Position numbers and translations under genes: made by a program
Part shown: positions 11,243 to 20,588 of the stretch, in pieces
Layout: each line of letters opens with the position of its first letter
Position numbering within the stretch: position 1 is the first letter of the stretch
Origin: Basidiobolus ranarum
Lineage: Eukaryota > Basidiobolomycota > Basidiobolomycetes > Basidiobolales
NCBI GenBank assembly: GCA_040143965.1
Contig: JASJQH010007100.1
Location: 1 to 20,588 of the forward strand
Direction of reading: 5' to 3'
DNA: 20,588 nucleotides
The notes under the pieces: model-generated
Told to the model about the DNA's origin: nothing
What the model saw: the letters and a program-made list of their open reading frames with translations, nothing else
Databases searched by the model: none

Positions 11243-11284
11243 TCGCGTCATTTGTACCCCATCTCTTATCTTTAGGAATACGGT

Positions 11285-11337
11285 AATTCCATTATCAATA
11301 TTCCACCAAATCAATGATTTATGGTGGGAATGGAATT
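11285..11337. repeat. Long imperfect hairpin between convergent genes
   Basis: The left arm has AATTCCATT (11285-11293), then after nine unpaired bases CCACCA and AATCA. The right arm has TGATT, TGGTGG and AATGGAATT (to 11337). Together they allow roughly 20 base pairs with small bulges around a single-base centre at 11314. Confidence 0.55.
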
Positions 11338-11694
11338 CAATTAGATTCTCATGTATATATACGGAAATTGGTCCAACAAATAACACTACCCTATTTGCAT
11401 ATCCCTTTCCATTTTCATTTGTGCAAGGTGTTGGTTTCCCAGGGGGTTCATAGCTGTTTCAAACTAATCTAGTTGGGTTTTTCACCAATAATCATTACCT
11501 TTATGGCTATACTACATAATAATACTAGAATACTCTGCATAGTAATGGTGTACATTCTAAATTATATTTATAGTAGGCATCGGTATTTGTTACAGAATTA
11601 AGATGTATTTGTAGTCATCAAAATGGCGATGGAAATCAATCAAATGGTTATTAATTCAATGGAATGGAAATGAACATAGAGAGTGTTTAAACAT

Positions 11695-14517
11695 TTAGTT
11701 CTCAATCCCTTGCTGCTTAGCAAATTCTACAAACACTTGGGCTAAAGTAGTTTGTGCTACAGCATGATCCACAATATCTAGAGAAACTTTGATCTCTTGA
11801 AGGAATTTAAAGATCTTTCCAAGTGTGCTACCTTCAATCTCGAACTCCAAATTACATCCTAATCTACGCACCAATCTAACCTCTTCATCAACATTTCCGA
11901 ACTCCTGAAATATCGATTGAATCACTGATTCCACAGTATTGGTAGTTCCAGTACGAACGTTGATTTTGTAGCCTTTACCGTAGACATTCTTCAATCTTTG
12001 AGGAGTACCAAGAGCAGCTAATTGACTATTAACAGTGATCCCAATTCGATCACAGAGTGCATCGGCTTCTTCCATACTATGGGTCTAATGGATGAGTGAT
12101 TAATATATGTAGGAATCTTCGTTGAAAGTAAAATTCAACTTACGGTTAACACAATACTAGTATTTTTCTTTAATTCTCGAATCGCTTTCCAGATAGATTG
12201 TCTAACATGCACATCTACTCCAGTGGTAGGTTCGTCCAGAAACAAAATCTTGGGATGTCCAATGGCGGCCATACCAATGCTCAGTCTTCTCTTGTTTCCA
12301 CCACTATAGCCTTTACATTTTTGATCGGCTACTTCTTGTATAAGCATCTCTTGAATGGTGGTTTCAACTGCTTCTTCAATATTGGTGGTACCGCGTAATC
12401 TGGCAAATAAACGTAGATGCTCTCTGCCACTCAACTCTGGGAATAAGACATCAAACTGCTGACAAACACCGACGAGTTGCTTTAATTGAGGAGAATATGG
12501 AACGATAGAATGTCCCTCGATAGTGGCATTTCCAGAAGTTGGGCTCAAAGCACCAATTAACATCTTAATAGTAGTGGTTTTACCAGCACCATTAGGACCC
12601 AAATAGCCTAAACATTCATTACGTCTCAAAGTAAGCCATAGATCATCAATGATCACTTTACGACGATTCGAATATTGTAATGGGAATTCTTTGGATAATC
12701 CTTGAATATGCATAGTATCATTGTCATCTTGTTGCCCAGAAATTCGAATCTTCTCATTCTCCACTTCCTCATCTGAATACCGTTTGGTAATATCTACTTT
12801 GGTCTCTTGGGTTGGCATGGGATTCATTGAATCTCTGGAACTGAAGAGTTTACGAATCAATGAGATGGGAGTTAAACGAGCATTCATCGCTTGTTCTAAA
12901 CATATCACTAAGATTCCATAAAATATCGTACTGGCAATTAATGCCAATAACATCGGTAGAATTGGAAATTGGAAACTGAAAACCATGGATGTTGTATATG
13001 GGTGGCCTTTCGCCCAGGCGGTTGCCATTTCCTATAACATAAATAGTAAATAGAGAGAAATCAAATCATCATTCTATAAAACATTCACTCACGGTTAGAC
13101 CACGTTGAAGTGCAAACGTAGGTAGGAAGAAACTTAAAACACTAACTGTGCCGATGCTGGCATAATCGTTCAAGGCAAATCGAATGATAGCAAATGGAGC
13201 AAATACAATGATCAGCAAAAGAAAACCTATCACTAATCCAACGGATTTGCTCTTCTCAAACATAAATGAAAGTAAATATCCTGATAATATAAATGGTGGT
13301 CCACACATTAATAGAAGTAATATGTATCCAACGGGACTTGACTCCACGAATAGTGGCGTGTTATCCACCTTCAACATGATCAAGAATGCGGTAATTGGAA
13401 TGAGATAAATCACTAGATCTCGGATGAATGCTGCTAGGTAGTATGCACGCGAATCTAACCCAGCAAGGATCAAGAGTTGCTTTTGTCCTTGCTCACGCTC
13501 ACGTACCATATTCGTGACGTAGAAAAGTAAAATAAACGATATCGCTAGATTTGAAAATCAACTTGTTAGAATCCACTCAAATAAACGGAGAATCAGGATA
13601 GAGGGTACCATAGGCTACAAACAGAGGAGTAATATCCGCAGCGGAGCCAGCATTTTCTAAAGCAGTGGAAGGTAAAGTTTTGAAGGTAACATTGCTCATA
13701 GAAATACTGGTGGGCTCTTTAACATACGCGCTTTGGGCCGCTGCCTCCATATTCGCCATAAGCCAGGTGAGCTTGTCAATATAATATTCCTGGAAGAACA
13801 TGGTGTAGCCAAAGTCGAATTGGCTATTTCCATCTTCCACTCGGTTTAGCTCATAGCCTACTTCCGAGATGGTCCTCGGATTTAACACCTTCTCATAACG
13901 TTCACGTGTGTCGAGAAGGTCACGCTCTTTGATAAGAGCATCGATAGAGTCATACTCATCGAAGGTTAATGTGGAGTTTTGGAGTATTCTGTTTGGTTGA
14001 ACTGCTATAAAGCTTGGTAGTAAGCGCTGAGACCAGATATCTTTTGAAATGGGCTGGTTTATTATAATCCCTGGCTTTGGCGCGGAGTACCAAGAATTAG
14101 CAGTGAATGGAGTGGTAGTTTGCCAACTACGTAAAGTAAGTTAGGAGAATATCACTGATGAGTTATATATTTCAATTCTGTACCTCGCAATGGTACCAAC
14201 AGGGGTAATCCAATTGCCTGCGATTATATCTGGCTATAAGATGGGTTAGCTCCTGGCCTCTGGTAAAGACAAGGAAGAAAGAAACTTACTATGACTACGG
14301 CAATGATCACGCATAAGGTAGGAATCACAATTGCTATTCAACGCAACTTTACAATTAGTTTAAAATCCAAGAACAACGACTTTATGAAATGGACAGTACC
14401 TACTACTTCACTCAAGATTTTCCGTGACACAAGTCTAAGGTTAAGGCCAAGACTAAGTTTTAATTGCGTGGCAAATGAGATTGGTTGATGCTTCGGAGTG
14501 GACATCGCTCCAACCAT
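11695..14517 (-). CDS. Half-size ABCA transporter, C-terminal-half type (TMD2-NBD2-like), seven exons
   Basis: ABCA proteins are membrane lipid transporters or floppases. I joined minus-strand exons 14517-14400, 14333-14290, 14233-14184, 14126-13609, 13544-13093, 13031-12144 and 12084-11695. Introns are 56-66 bp, all phases agree, and the product is 819 aa ending TAA. Layout: a first membrane helix (about 37-58), an extracellular domain (about 59-236) beginning PDIIAGNW, a helix cluster (about 237-435) including the family's MVREREQG...LAGL loop, then one NBD. The NBD has Walker A GPNGAGKTT (539-547), Q-loop Gln586, signature YSGGN (636-640), Walker B ILFLDEP (656-662) and switch His692. SGREHLRLFARLRG, GGNKRRLS and the end QTTLAQVFVEFAKQQ (VFVEFA 807-812) match the second half of ABCA1 rather than the first. 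The gene is head-to-head with an N-half-type gene. The least standard donor is GTACCC at 13608, supported by phase and a TTCTAAC branch point. Substrate is unknown. Confidence 0.88.
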
Positions 14518-14570
14518 ATCGGAGTGGCTAAATCAAATAAAAATAACCTTCGTACACAGCAGCTCTTTCT

Positions 14571-14578
14571 CTTATAAA
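14571..14578 (-). promoter_or_regulatory. TATA-like element of the ABCA C-half gene
   Basis: The minus strand reads TTTATAAG about 55-60 bp before the ATG at 14517. It is weaker than the TATAAATA boxes of the housekeeping genes. Confidence 0.45.
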
Positions 14579-14909
14579 GCATAAGCACCACTTGACATCG
14601 TTTAATTTAATTAACTTTAGTTACTCGAGCGTTACTATTATATCCATTTGGCGCTCAGATACAAGCTGGAGAAATTGCCAAGATATCCCAATTTGCCATC
14701 AAGTAATACGAATTGAATTATATTACTTTGTAGTAGCCAAAACGGCCGCTGAAAATGTCCATATTTGCACAATCACAATGCACAACGAGATGATGGGAAA
14801 CTAATAGGCGATATTTGTCCACAACAAGCTGGTTGGCAATGATATTTGTGCGGTCAAAATAAACTTTTGGTTTGGTGAAACAGGCGTGCTTAGGGCAGCT
14901 CCAATGTGG

Positions 14910-14970
14910 GTTACTCAAGCCGTTCCTTAACTAGTTTCTTGGCACTAATTTTGATTTATTCTTGAGTAAC
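14910..14970. repeat. 10-bp perfect inverted repeat in the divergent ABCA promoter
   Basis: GTTACTCAAG (14910-14919) and CTTGAGTAAC (14961-14970) are exact reverse complements separated by 41 bases. Confidence 0.65.
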
Positions 14971-15057
14971 AAACTAGTTTAAAAGCAATTATGGCTCTTT
15001 CACACCGAGGGAAGATACACTGATATCATATGTTGCCAAGAAGCTCTTTTTAGGTTT

Positions 15058-15063
15058 CACGTG
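15058..15063. promoter_or_regulatory. CACGTG E-box
   Basis: A palindromic CACGTG in the context TTTCACGTGGAAA lies 160 bp before the plus-gene ATG and 541 bp before the minus-gene ATG. bHLH factors bind this core in fungi. Any role here is inferred from position only. Confidence 0.4.
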
Positions 15064-15147
15064 GAAATTGTCTGTATCACACAAATACTTTAAACTCTAA
15101 TGTGAACATCGATCGACTGAGGCTTTCATCGAAGCTTTTATTGTACA

Positions 15148-15157
15148 TATTTAAATA
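15148..15157 (+). promoter_or_regulatory. TATA-like element of the ABCA N-half gene
   Basis: The palindromic TATTTAAATA ends about 66 bp before the ATG at 15223. It is a plausible but unproven TATA element. Confidence 0.35.
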
Positions 15158-15222
15158 GATTCCGGATCCTATCTGGGCATAAAACATTTCTTACAATCCC
15201 ATCTCTACTACTCAGTCGATAT

Positions 15223-18033
15223 ATGAACACTGAGAAGAGCTCGAACGCTAGGTACAAATCCACCTGCGAACGCTCAAAGTGGAGGCAATTCAAAGCGCTA
15301 ATCAAGAAGCAGGTCCTTCATGGCATTCGAGATAAGGTTTCCTTATACAATGGGCTACTTTCGGTAGGTGATTTGACATAGTTCCTCGCTTGACTTGCTT
15401 ATCACTCAAGTATCTTTTTAGCCTATTTACATGATTGCCATCCTGATCATCATCAAAGCGGTATCTATCCCAGCTGGTAACTTTTTCACCCAAGTCATTC
15501 CTGATCTCTTACTTACTAATCTTTATCTTATATGCAGTCATTGATGTAAAGCCTTTTATGCCACTCACAGAAGGCACATGTTCAGTTAGTCAACCCAACT
15601 GTGTTCATATGGGATACATAGCAAACGGCCCCATTGAAGAAACACTTACGAATCTTCGAAAGCTCTTCGCTTATTCAGAGCCCAAAGAGGTATCAATAAG
15701 ACGATTCGCTGATTACAACGAGTTAGCAAACCACTTTTCACAAGACCCATCAAGCTTAGTAGTCGGTGTAACTTTCAACACTAATGACAGAGCGCAAGTA
15801 AGATTTTTCGGTAAAGACCTTCGAATAATACTTATACTAACGAGATATTTGTTAGTCTGCTGCATACGAAATACATGCAAATCATACCCTATCTAAAGAC
15901 AGAGATTATGTAACAACTCGTTCGCTTACTATTCAAGCATACATAGAACGAGCGATTGCCAATGTTCGTCGCCAGGCATCTGGACAAACGTTGCTTTCGT
16001 CACCCTTACCTCCAAAGGAGGCCACATTTGGAAAAAAGATTGACTCAGGCAGCGGACGGAATTTCCTATCGTTCACTCAGTTGGGAGACAATACATTCGT
16101 TAAATATATATTGCCATTTATGAGTGTGATTTTCTTGAACTTTGCCTTTCAACCGCTGATCATCTATTACATGACAGTATTGAACATAGACAAGAAGATC
16201 AAAATCAAGGGAAGTATGCTGATGATGGGCCTTAGTCATACCATCTATCTCGCAACAATCTGGGTCTACCTATTGGCATTTTCTCTAGTACCCATCATCA
16301 TGGTAGTGATACTGATCTACGCCACTCAAATCATAAAATCCATAGCTGTTGGCTACATACTCGGCTCCATGATCTTCTATGGTATTGGAATGATCGCTCT
16401 GTGCACCATGCTCTCCATCTATTTCAGTAGTACCAAGACTGCTCCATTTGCTGGACTGATAGTGACCCTTGCTTCCATAGCACTATCCATAGTGTATGAA
16501 TCAAGATGGATAGCAACTCTCTCCCCCACAGAGAGTTCTTGGTTGTTCCTAGTATCACCCGTTGCATTCGGTAGAGTCATCTCCTTGTTGAGTAACTTTG
16601 ATTCAATTGAGGAGATGAATAACCAACCCCATATGTTATCTTTGAATTTCACATTCCTAATGATTTTCGTGGATTGTGTATTATACTTATTGATTGCGTG
16701 GTATGTAGACCATTTGAAGCCCGGAGAGGAAGGAATTGCCCTACCCTGGAACTTTTTATTTTGTAGAAGTTACTGGAAATCTACCAAACTCACTAATATG
16801 AACTGCAATATTGCTCCCGTAGAGAATAGTGAATTATTGGCTGCTAGTAAAATAAGTGATACCGATAAACACATGTTTGAAACCCAGGATGTTAGCTTTA
16901 TTGATCCAAAAGATCGTGGAGCCATTCTTATAACCGACCTAAAGAAGTCATTCCAAGTAAAAAATAAGGGACTCTGTAAAGGTTCTCGTAAAATCAATGC
17001 AGTCAATAGTCTGGATCTGGACTTAAACCGAGGCCAAGTATTGGCATTCTTGGGTCATAACGGAGCCGGGAAAACCACTACCATTTCTATGCTATCTGGG
17101 TTAACTCTACCTGACGATGGAACCATCTCAATATTTGACCAAACTTTGCCCACGCGTCGAAACAGAAGTTCTAACATCCATGTGATGGCCCAAGTTCAAC
17201 AAATGTTGGGGGTTTGTCCACAATTCGACATACTTATAGATACCTTCTCAGCGGTGGAACATATGGAATTATTTGCAGCTATACGAGGACTTCGTATTTT
17301 GGGCAAAATTGAAGATAATGGAACAGTAACCCCCGGAAAACAAGAGGATTTACAGAGAGAGTACATTATCGAAATGATGTCGGATGTTTCTTTGCCAGAC
17401 AAGTGTTTCGAAAAATCTGGTTCTTATAGTGGAGGTATGAAGCGTAAGCTAAGTCTAGCAATCGCTCTTTTGGGAAATCCTTCCATCATTCTTCTCGATG
17501 AGCCAACAACCGGAATGGACGTATATTCTAGAAATCAAATCTGGCAACTCATTCAGGATAGTAAAGAAGGACGAGTGGTTATCTTGACTACTCATAGTAT
17601 GGAGGAAGCGGATGCATTAGGTGACAGAATAGCAATTATGTCCAAAGGAAAGCTTCAAACGCTGGGAAGTTCCCTTTTCTTGAAGAATCGTTTTGGTGTT
17701 GGCTATCATTTGAGTTTAACAAAAAAGGACACCTCCAACGGTGAGAGGACAGAAACCCTGAATACCGTTCAACGTGAAAATATGTTTGACGAACAAGGCT
17801 TAACAGCCTTTATACAAACTCATCTAGCAACAGCACAATTGATTGACAACACTCCTCATAATATTACTTACTTGTTACCAAACAAGTCTGAAGATCAAGA
17901 GAAATACCCAGATTTCTTCGAAGAGATGGAGACCATTTGTAAGCAGGAAAGATATGGAGTGATTGGGTTTGGACTATCCACCACTACATTGGAAGAAGTA
18001 TTTATATCCTTGCAAGAGAAAGAAAAGGAGTAA
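15223..18033 (+). CDS. Half-size ABCA transporter, N-terminal-half type (TMD1-NBD1-like), four exons
   Basis: I joined exons 15223-15363, 15422-15476, 15538-15797 and 15856-18033. Introns are 58-61 bp; the last has a perfect TACTAAC branch point. The product is 877 aa ending TAA. Layout: cytosolic N-terminus with FKALIKKQVLHGIRDK, helix 1 (about 48-65), an extracellular domain (about 66-235), a helix cluster (about 236-440), then one NBD. The segment before the NBD, PGEEGIALPWNFLFCRSYW, closely follows the PGQYGIPRPW...KSYW linker of human ABCA1's first half. The NBD has Walker A GHNGAGKTT (552-560), Q-loop Gln608, signature YSGGM (676-680), Walker B IILLDEP (696-702) and switch His732. Further NBD1-type marks are AFLGHNGAGKTTT, LGDRIAIMSKGKL, GSSLFLKNRFGVGYHLSLTKKD and the end TTLEEVF. 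The second half is missing from this gene; a C-half-type gene lies divergently next door. A lipid substrate is likely from the family but not shown. Confidence 0.9.
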
Positions 18034-18502
18034 GATGATTATTTAATTGTAATAAAGTAAGACTTAGAGATCCTATCTGAGTAGTATTTTCTTAAAGCGA
18101 TGGAAGTAGCTGACAGTTTGATCTTGAGAGGTAGGCAAGCTACACATTTCCCATCAAGGGTACTGCTACAAAATATATGAAAGGAAGCTTGTTGCTTGAA
18201 TAACTTATACAAAGACTTAAAAAGTAAATAATTTCTATATGTTATGCATGCCTATAGCCCTGTGAATCCCTTATTATGCATATCAAATATGTGTATTTGC
18301 AAAATACAGTTACTCTACATCTCACAATACTGAAACTAAGAAATTATGGTGCTGATGCCTTACGAAGTGAGAAACAATATAGTCATCCTCGTTCTCGTGA
18401 TGGTCGCCAATATGAGTAAATTTATTGCTTGCCAAATCGAAATAGCTTTCTTACAAATATTTAGTAATAAATGCTAATCCTTTCTTGATTAATGCTATGG
18501 CG

Positions 18503-18559
18503 ATATATTACAATTGAGGTTATATACTGAAACGTACAATTTAATGTATTGTAATATAT
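18503..18559. repeat. 12-bp perfect inverted repeat with a nested alternative stem
   Basis: ATATATTACAAT (18503-18514) pairs with ATTGTAATATAT (18548-18559). Inside the loop TACAAT (18535-18540) can also pair with ATTGTA (18548-18553), giving a second, mutually exclusive hairpin. Confidence 0.6.
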
Positions 18560-18856
18560 TTACTATTATAATAAATAATCCAAATACGAGTTAAATATAT
18601 TGATGGGTATCGAAATACGCCATAACTTGATTTCAATCATCAGCGTTCCCTGGTTACGAAATTGGATTATTGAACAAAAAGTAATGGCTAAGTTAACAAC
18701 ACAGTTACCTAGTTAATCTGCACACTTGTTCGAATTATTTGCTCCTAGTTATGAACTCCACATTAATGATTCCTTTATGGATTAGAACAAATCTTTAGTT
18801 GAGTGAAAATGTCGACCATGACTAATGAAAGACAGGCAAGTTGAAAGATTGTTAGC

Positions 18857-18949
18857 CAAATATCCTAGTTTATTTACTATCAAGGTATACTTAGTCAAAG
18901 ACAATCAAATATCCTGATTATCAGCTCCACAGTTTATTTACTATCAAGG
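18857..18949. repeat. Interrupted direct repeat in the AT-rich spacer
   Basis: CAAATATCCT followed by AGTTTATTTACTATCAAGG is contiguous at 18857-18885. The same two pieces recur at 18906-18915 and 18931-18949, separated by 15 bases. Confidence 0.75.
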
Positions 18950-18995
18950 CATAGTTTGAACGAGTTTGTTAATCTTCGTAGCTTACAGTACTCGG

Positions 18996-19436
18996 TTACT
19001 TAGGACACATGGCATAGTTTCCTTTAGGGTCTGGAGTCAACTTAAAATTGGGTGTCTTGGTGACGCAATCTCCTTCCTTTCCAGGAGTACTGGCAACCAC
19101 TTCAAGATAGTAATTACCTTCTCTTTGTAGACACAATGGTACAGAGAGGGTAAAGGACAACTTCCCGGTAGCGGCATCTTTTCCAGGATATCTACGATAC
19201 TGGGTATGAAGAGGTTTTTTGGACTTTGAGCCGAATATACTGATTTCTCGGATGTACTTCACTTTCGAGTTACCTATATTCCACTTGAGGGTAACCTTAT
19301 CGTTGGAAGCAAATGTTGACCTTTTGCCGGTGGTATGAGTGAGAGGAGCTACTGACCAGTCACCACACTGATTAAGCGCGGTGGCGGAGACCAAAGAGGT
19401 CACCGTGAGTAAGGAAAGAGTAATGAAAGTTCTCAT
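18996..19436 (-). CDS. Small secreted protein, function unknown
   Basis: A single-exon gene of 146 codons. The N-terminus MRTFITLSLLTVTSLVSATA is a good signal peptide, with likely cleavage after about residue 20. The mature part is about 126 aa, rich in Lys and beta-strand-like segments, with four cysteines (in NQCGDW, PLCLQ, GDCVT and the C-terminal AMCPK) that could form two disulfides. There is no GPI signal or membrane helix. The pattern KVTLKWNIG ... ISIFG ... GKLSFTLSVPL ... GNYYLEVVAS is reminiscent of the Ig-like Kre9/KNH domain of fungal surface proteins, but this is a weak resemblance from memory. A TATATAAG element lies about 45-50 bp before the ATG, implying a very short 5' UTR. 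It could be a cell-wall protein or a small secreted effector; I cannot decide. Confidence 0.75.
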   Translation of the reverse strand: MRTFITLSLLTVTSLVSATALNQCGDWSVAPLTHTTGKRSTFASNDKVTLKWNIGNSKVKYIREISIFGSKSKKPLHTQYRRYPGKDAATGKLSFTLSVPLCLQREGNYYLEVVASTPGKEGDCVTKTPNFKLTPDPKGNYAMCPK

Positions 19437-19480
19437 GCTTCCACAATGAATTGATACTGACAGTCCTAGAAGTTTGGCCT

Positions 19481-19488
19481 CTTATATA
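19481..19488 (-). promoter_or_regulatory. TATA box of the small secreted-protein gene
   Basis: The minus strand reads TATATAAG, starting 52 bp before the ATG at 19436. This is about half the TATA-to-ATG distance seen at GPI18, GFA1 and CYS3. Confidence 0.55.
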
Positions 19489-19923
19489 AGCACTTGTAAG
19501 ATTTAGTATGAGAGCAAGAATCTATGCCAGAGTGGTTTTGGGGTGATAAAGAACGTCCTACAATGCTAAACGTATAACAAAATTTTAGATCTATACTAGT
19601 GGCAATATTCGTCGCTGACTATTGATTGCTATGTTAATATATTGGAATTTTTTGTATTCTTACACGTACCTGTCGTCTAAAAAATGGATTTATCTCGACA
19701 TTGTAATATGTAAATAGATATTCATAAATTTCGACGTTGCTTCAGGTGGCGGTGAATATTTTACTTCACCACGTCATACAACTAAATACCATTACCGCGT
19801 GATACATAATGGTTTTTTAATCAATTAAAAGATACTAAAACAAACTTGTCTCTGAAAAGTCATGATAACTTCGATATACCTCCACCGGGATCATATCTCT
19901 CAGGAAGAGGTACTGAATACTGC

Positions 19924-19953
19924 CTCTGCATGGGTGGACTCTGCATGGGTGGA
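19924..19953. repeat. Perfect 15-bp tandem duplication
   Basis: CTCTGCATGGGTGGA occurs twice without a gap, at 19924-19938 and 19939-19953. Confidence 0.9.
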
Positions 19954-20588
19954 AATACTAGTTTACCTAATTTTCTCGTTTGCTAATTCTTGCAACTTTG
20001 ACGAACGAGAATCAAATGCATCTGTAACTTGGTGTACTAGGCTTAGAGCGAAGTAATGGCTCTGAAAGACCTCTGTTCATAGATACGTACACGTATCAGA
20101 ATATACCACTTTGTTATCAACCATTGATTGGCAAAAGAACCAATTACTACATATGCGAAGAGCAACTAACATATCTGAGATTAATAGTATTTGCTGTATG
20201 TCTGATTTTGTAGGAACGGTGATTATGCTTACAGTACTTCTTGAATGGTTTCGCGGAACGGTGCATGGCCCAGAATAGAAGTATGCTTCTGGATGAGGAA
20301 GCTGACTCAATCTAATAATACTTGACTGACCTTGTGGTTGTCGAGTGCTCTTCTATATTGGTGAGCGCACAAACCAAACTGTACAGTGCAGAGTTGAAGT
20401 AATCCATAACAGCTGAAACCGTGTGTACCAAGATTGCAACGGGTAGCGAAAAGGTTTCTTGCAGCAAGTATAGTAGATTAATTTGATGTGTATTTGATAC
20501 TCAGAAAGATTCAAATGTGGCCACTTGGCCCTATTTAATTGGTAACTATGAGAATATTGTAAGCTTTATTTCTTTCACTATACTTTAA

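Larger units (their letters stand above)
10865..11694. other. Convergent intergenic region between CYS3 and the ABCA C-half gene
   Basis: These 830 bp lie between two converging genes. A 104-codon plus-strand frame (11139-11453) begins with ATG 25 bp after a TATAAAA-like sequence, but it has no recognisable domain and includes two hairpin-forming segments, so it is left as doubtful. The remainder is AT-rich with no further gene visible. Confidence 0.5.
14518..15222. promoter_or_regulatory. Shared divergent promoter region of the two ABCA half-transporters
   Basis: These 705 bp separate the two start codons. A minus-strand TATAAAG/TTTATAAG element (14571-14578) lies about 55-60 bp before the minus-gene ATG. 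An AT-rich TATTTAAATA (15148-15157) lies about 66-75 bp before the plus-gene ATG. Between them are a CACGTG E-box (15058-15063) and a 10-bp inverted repeat (14910-14919 with 14961-14970). No gene is visible; small frames of 66-70 codons here look random. Confidence 0.6.
18034..18995. other. AT-rich intergenic region between the ABCA N-half and the secreted-protein gene
   Basis: These 962 bp lie between convergent genes and contain no open frame of 60 codons or more. They hold a 12-bp inverted repeat at 18503-18559 and a repeat pair at 18857-18949. I see no RNA gene. Confidence 0.6.
19437..20588. other. Intergenic region upstream of the secreted-protein gene, to window end
   Basis: This 1,152-bp stretch begins with the promoter of the secreted-protein gene. 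It contains a 15-bp tandem duplication (19924-19953) and a small inverted repeat GGTGAA/TTCACC near 19751-19770. Open frames of 64 codons (19862-20056, plus) and 77 codons (20077-20310, minus) have no recognisable domain or upstream signal and are not called as genes. Confidence 0.5.

Noticed and set aside
11139-11453. 104-codon plus-strand frame after CYS3
   Set aside because: A TATAAAA-like element lies only 25 bp before its ATG and the frame contains hairpin-forming sequence. There is no recognisable family, so evidence is too thin to call a gene.
19862-20310. Two short frames (64 and 77 codons) near the window end
   Set aside because: No family resemblance, no promoter element and no splice signals linking them. 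They are expected by chance in about 1.1 kb of non-coding DNA.

Overview
The window looks like nuclear DNA from a fungus, probably an early-diverging (non-Dikarya) lineage. Four signs support this. Introns are short (mostly 56-66 bp) and spliceosomal, with GTA/GTAAGT donors, CTAAC-like branch points and TAG/CAG acceptors. Genes are well spaced, many with TATAAATA-type promoters. GFA1, GPI18 and CYS3 are fungal in type. Full ABCA-class lipid transporter halves are present, which the common yeasts lack. The lineage is inferred from gene content; no marker gene is present to name a species.

Layout, left to right: (1) <1-2315 +, the C-terminal part of an INCENP-type chromosomal passenger protein with a clear IN-box; (2) 3354-5382 +, a seven-exon GPI mannosyltransferase 2 (GPI18/PIG-V), reconstructed to 540 aa; (3) 5928-8090 -, glutamine:fructose-6-phosphate amidotransferase (GFA1), complete except for an in-frame TAA and a lost invariant Arg in the first exon; (4) 9695-10864 +, intronless cystathionine gamma-lyase (CYS3); (5) 11695-14517 - and (6) 15223-18033 +, two divergently transcribed half-size ABCA transporters; (7) 18996-19436 -, a small secreted protein of unknown role. 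The remainder is AT-rich intergenic DNA with short local repeats. I recognised no tRNA, rRNA, transposon or CRISPR.

The most striking point is the ABCA pair. The minus-strand gene resembles the C-terminal half of a full-length ABCA1-type transporter (NBD2-like, ending in a VFVEFA motif). The plus-strand gene resembles the N-terminal half (NBD1-like, PGxxGIxxPW linker, TTLEEVF end). Together they look like one full transporter split into two genes that share a 705-bp divergent promoter, so the products may form a heterodimer. GFA1 and GPI18 both feed cell-surface glycan synthesis (UDP-GlcNAc and GPI anchors), but nothing indicates that the neighbourhood is a functional cluster.
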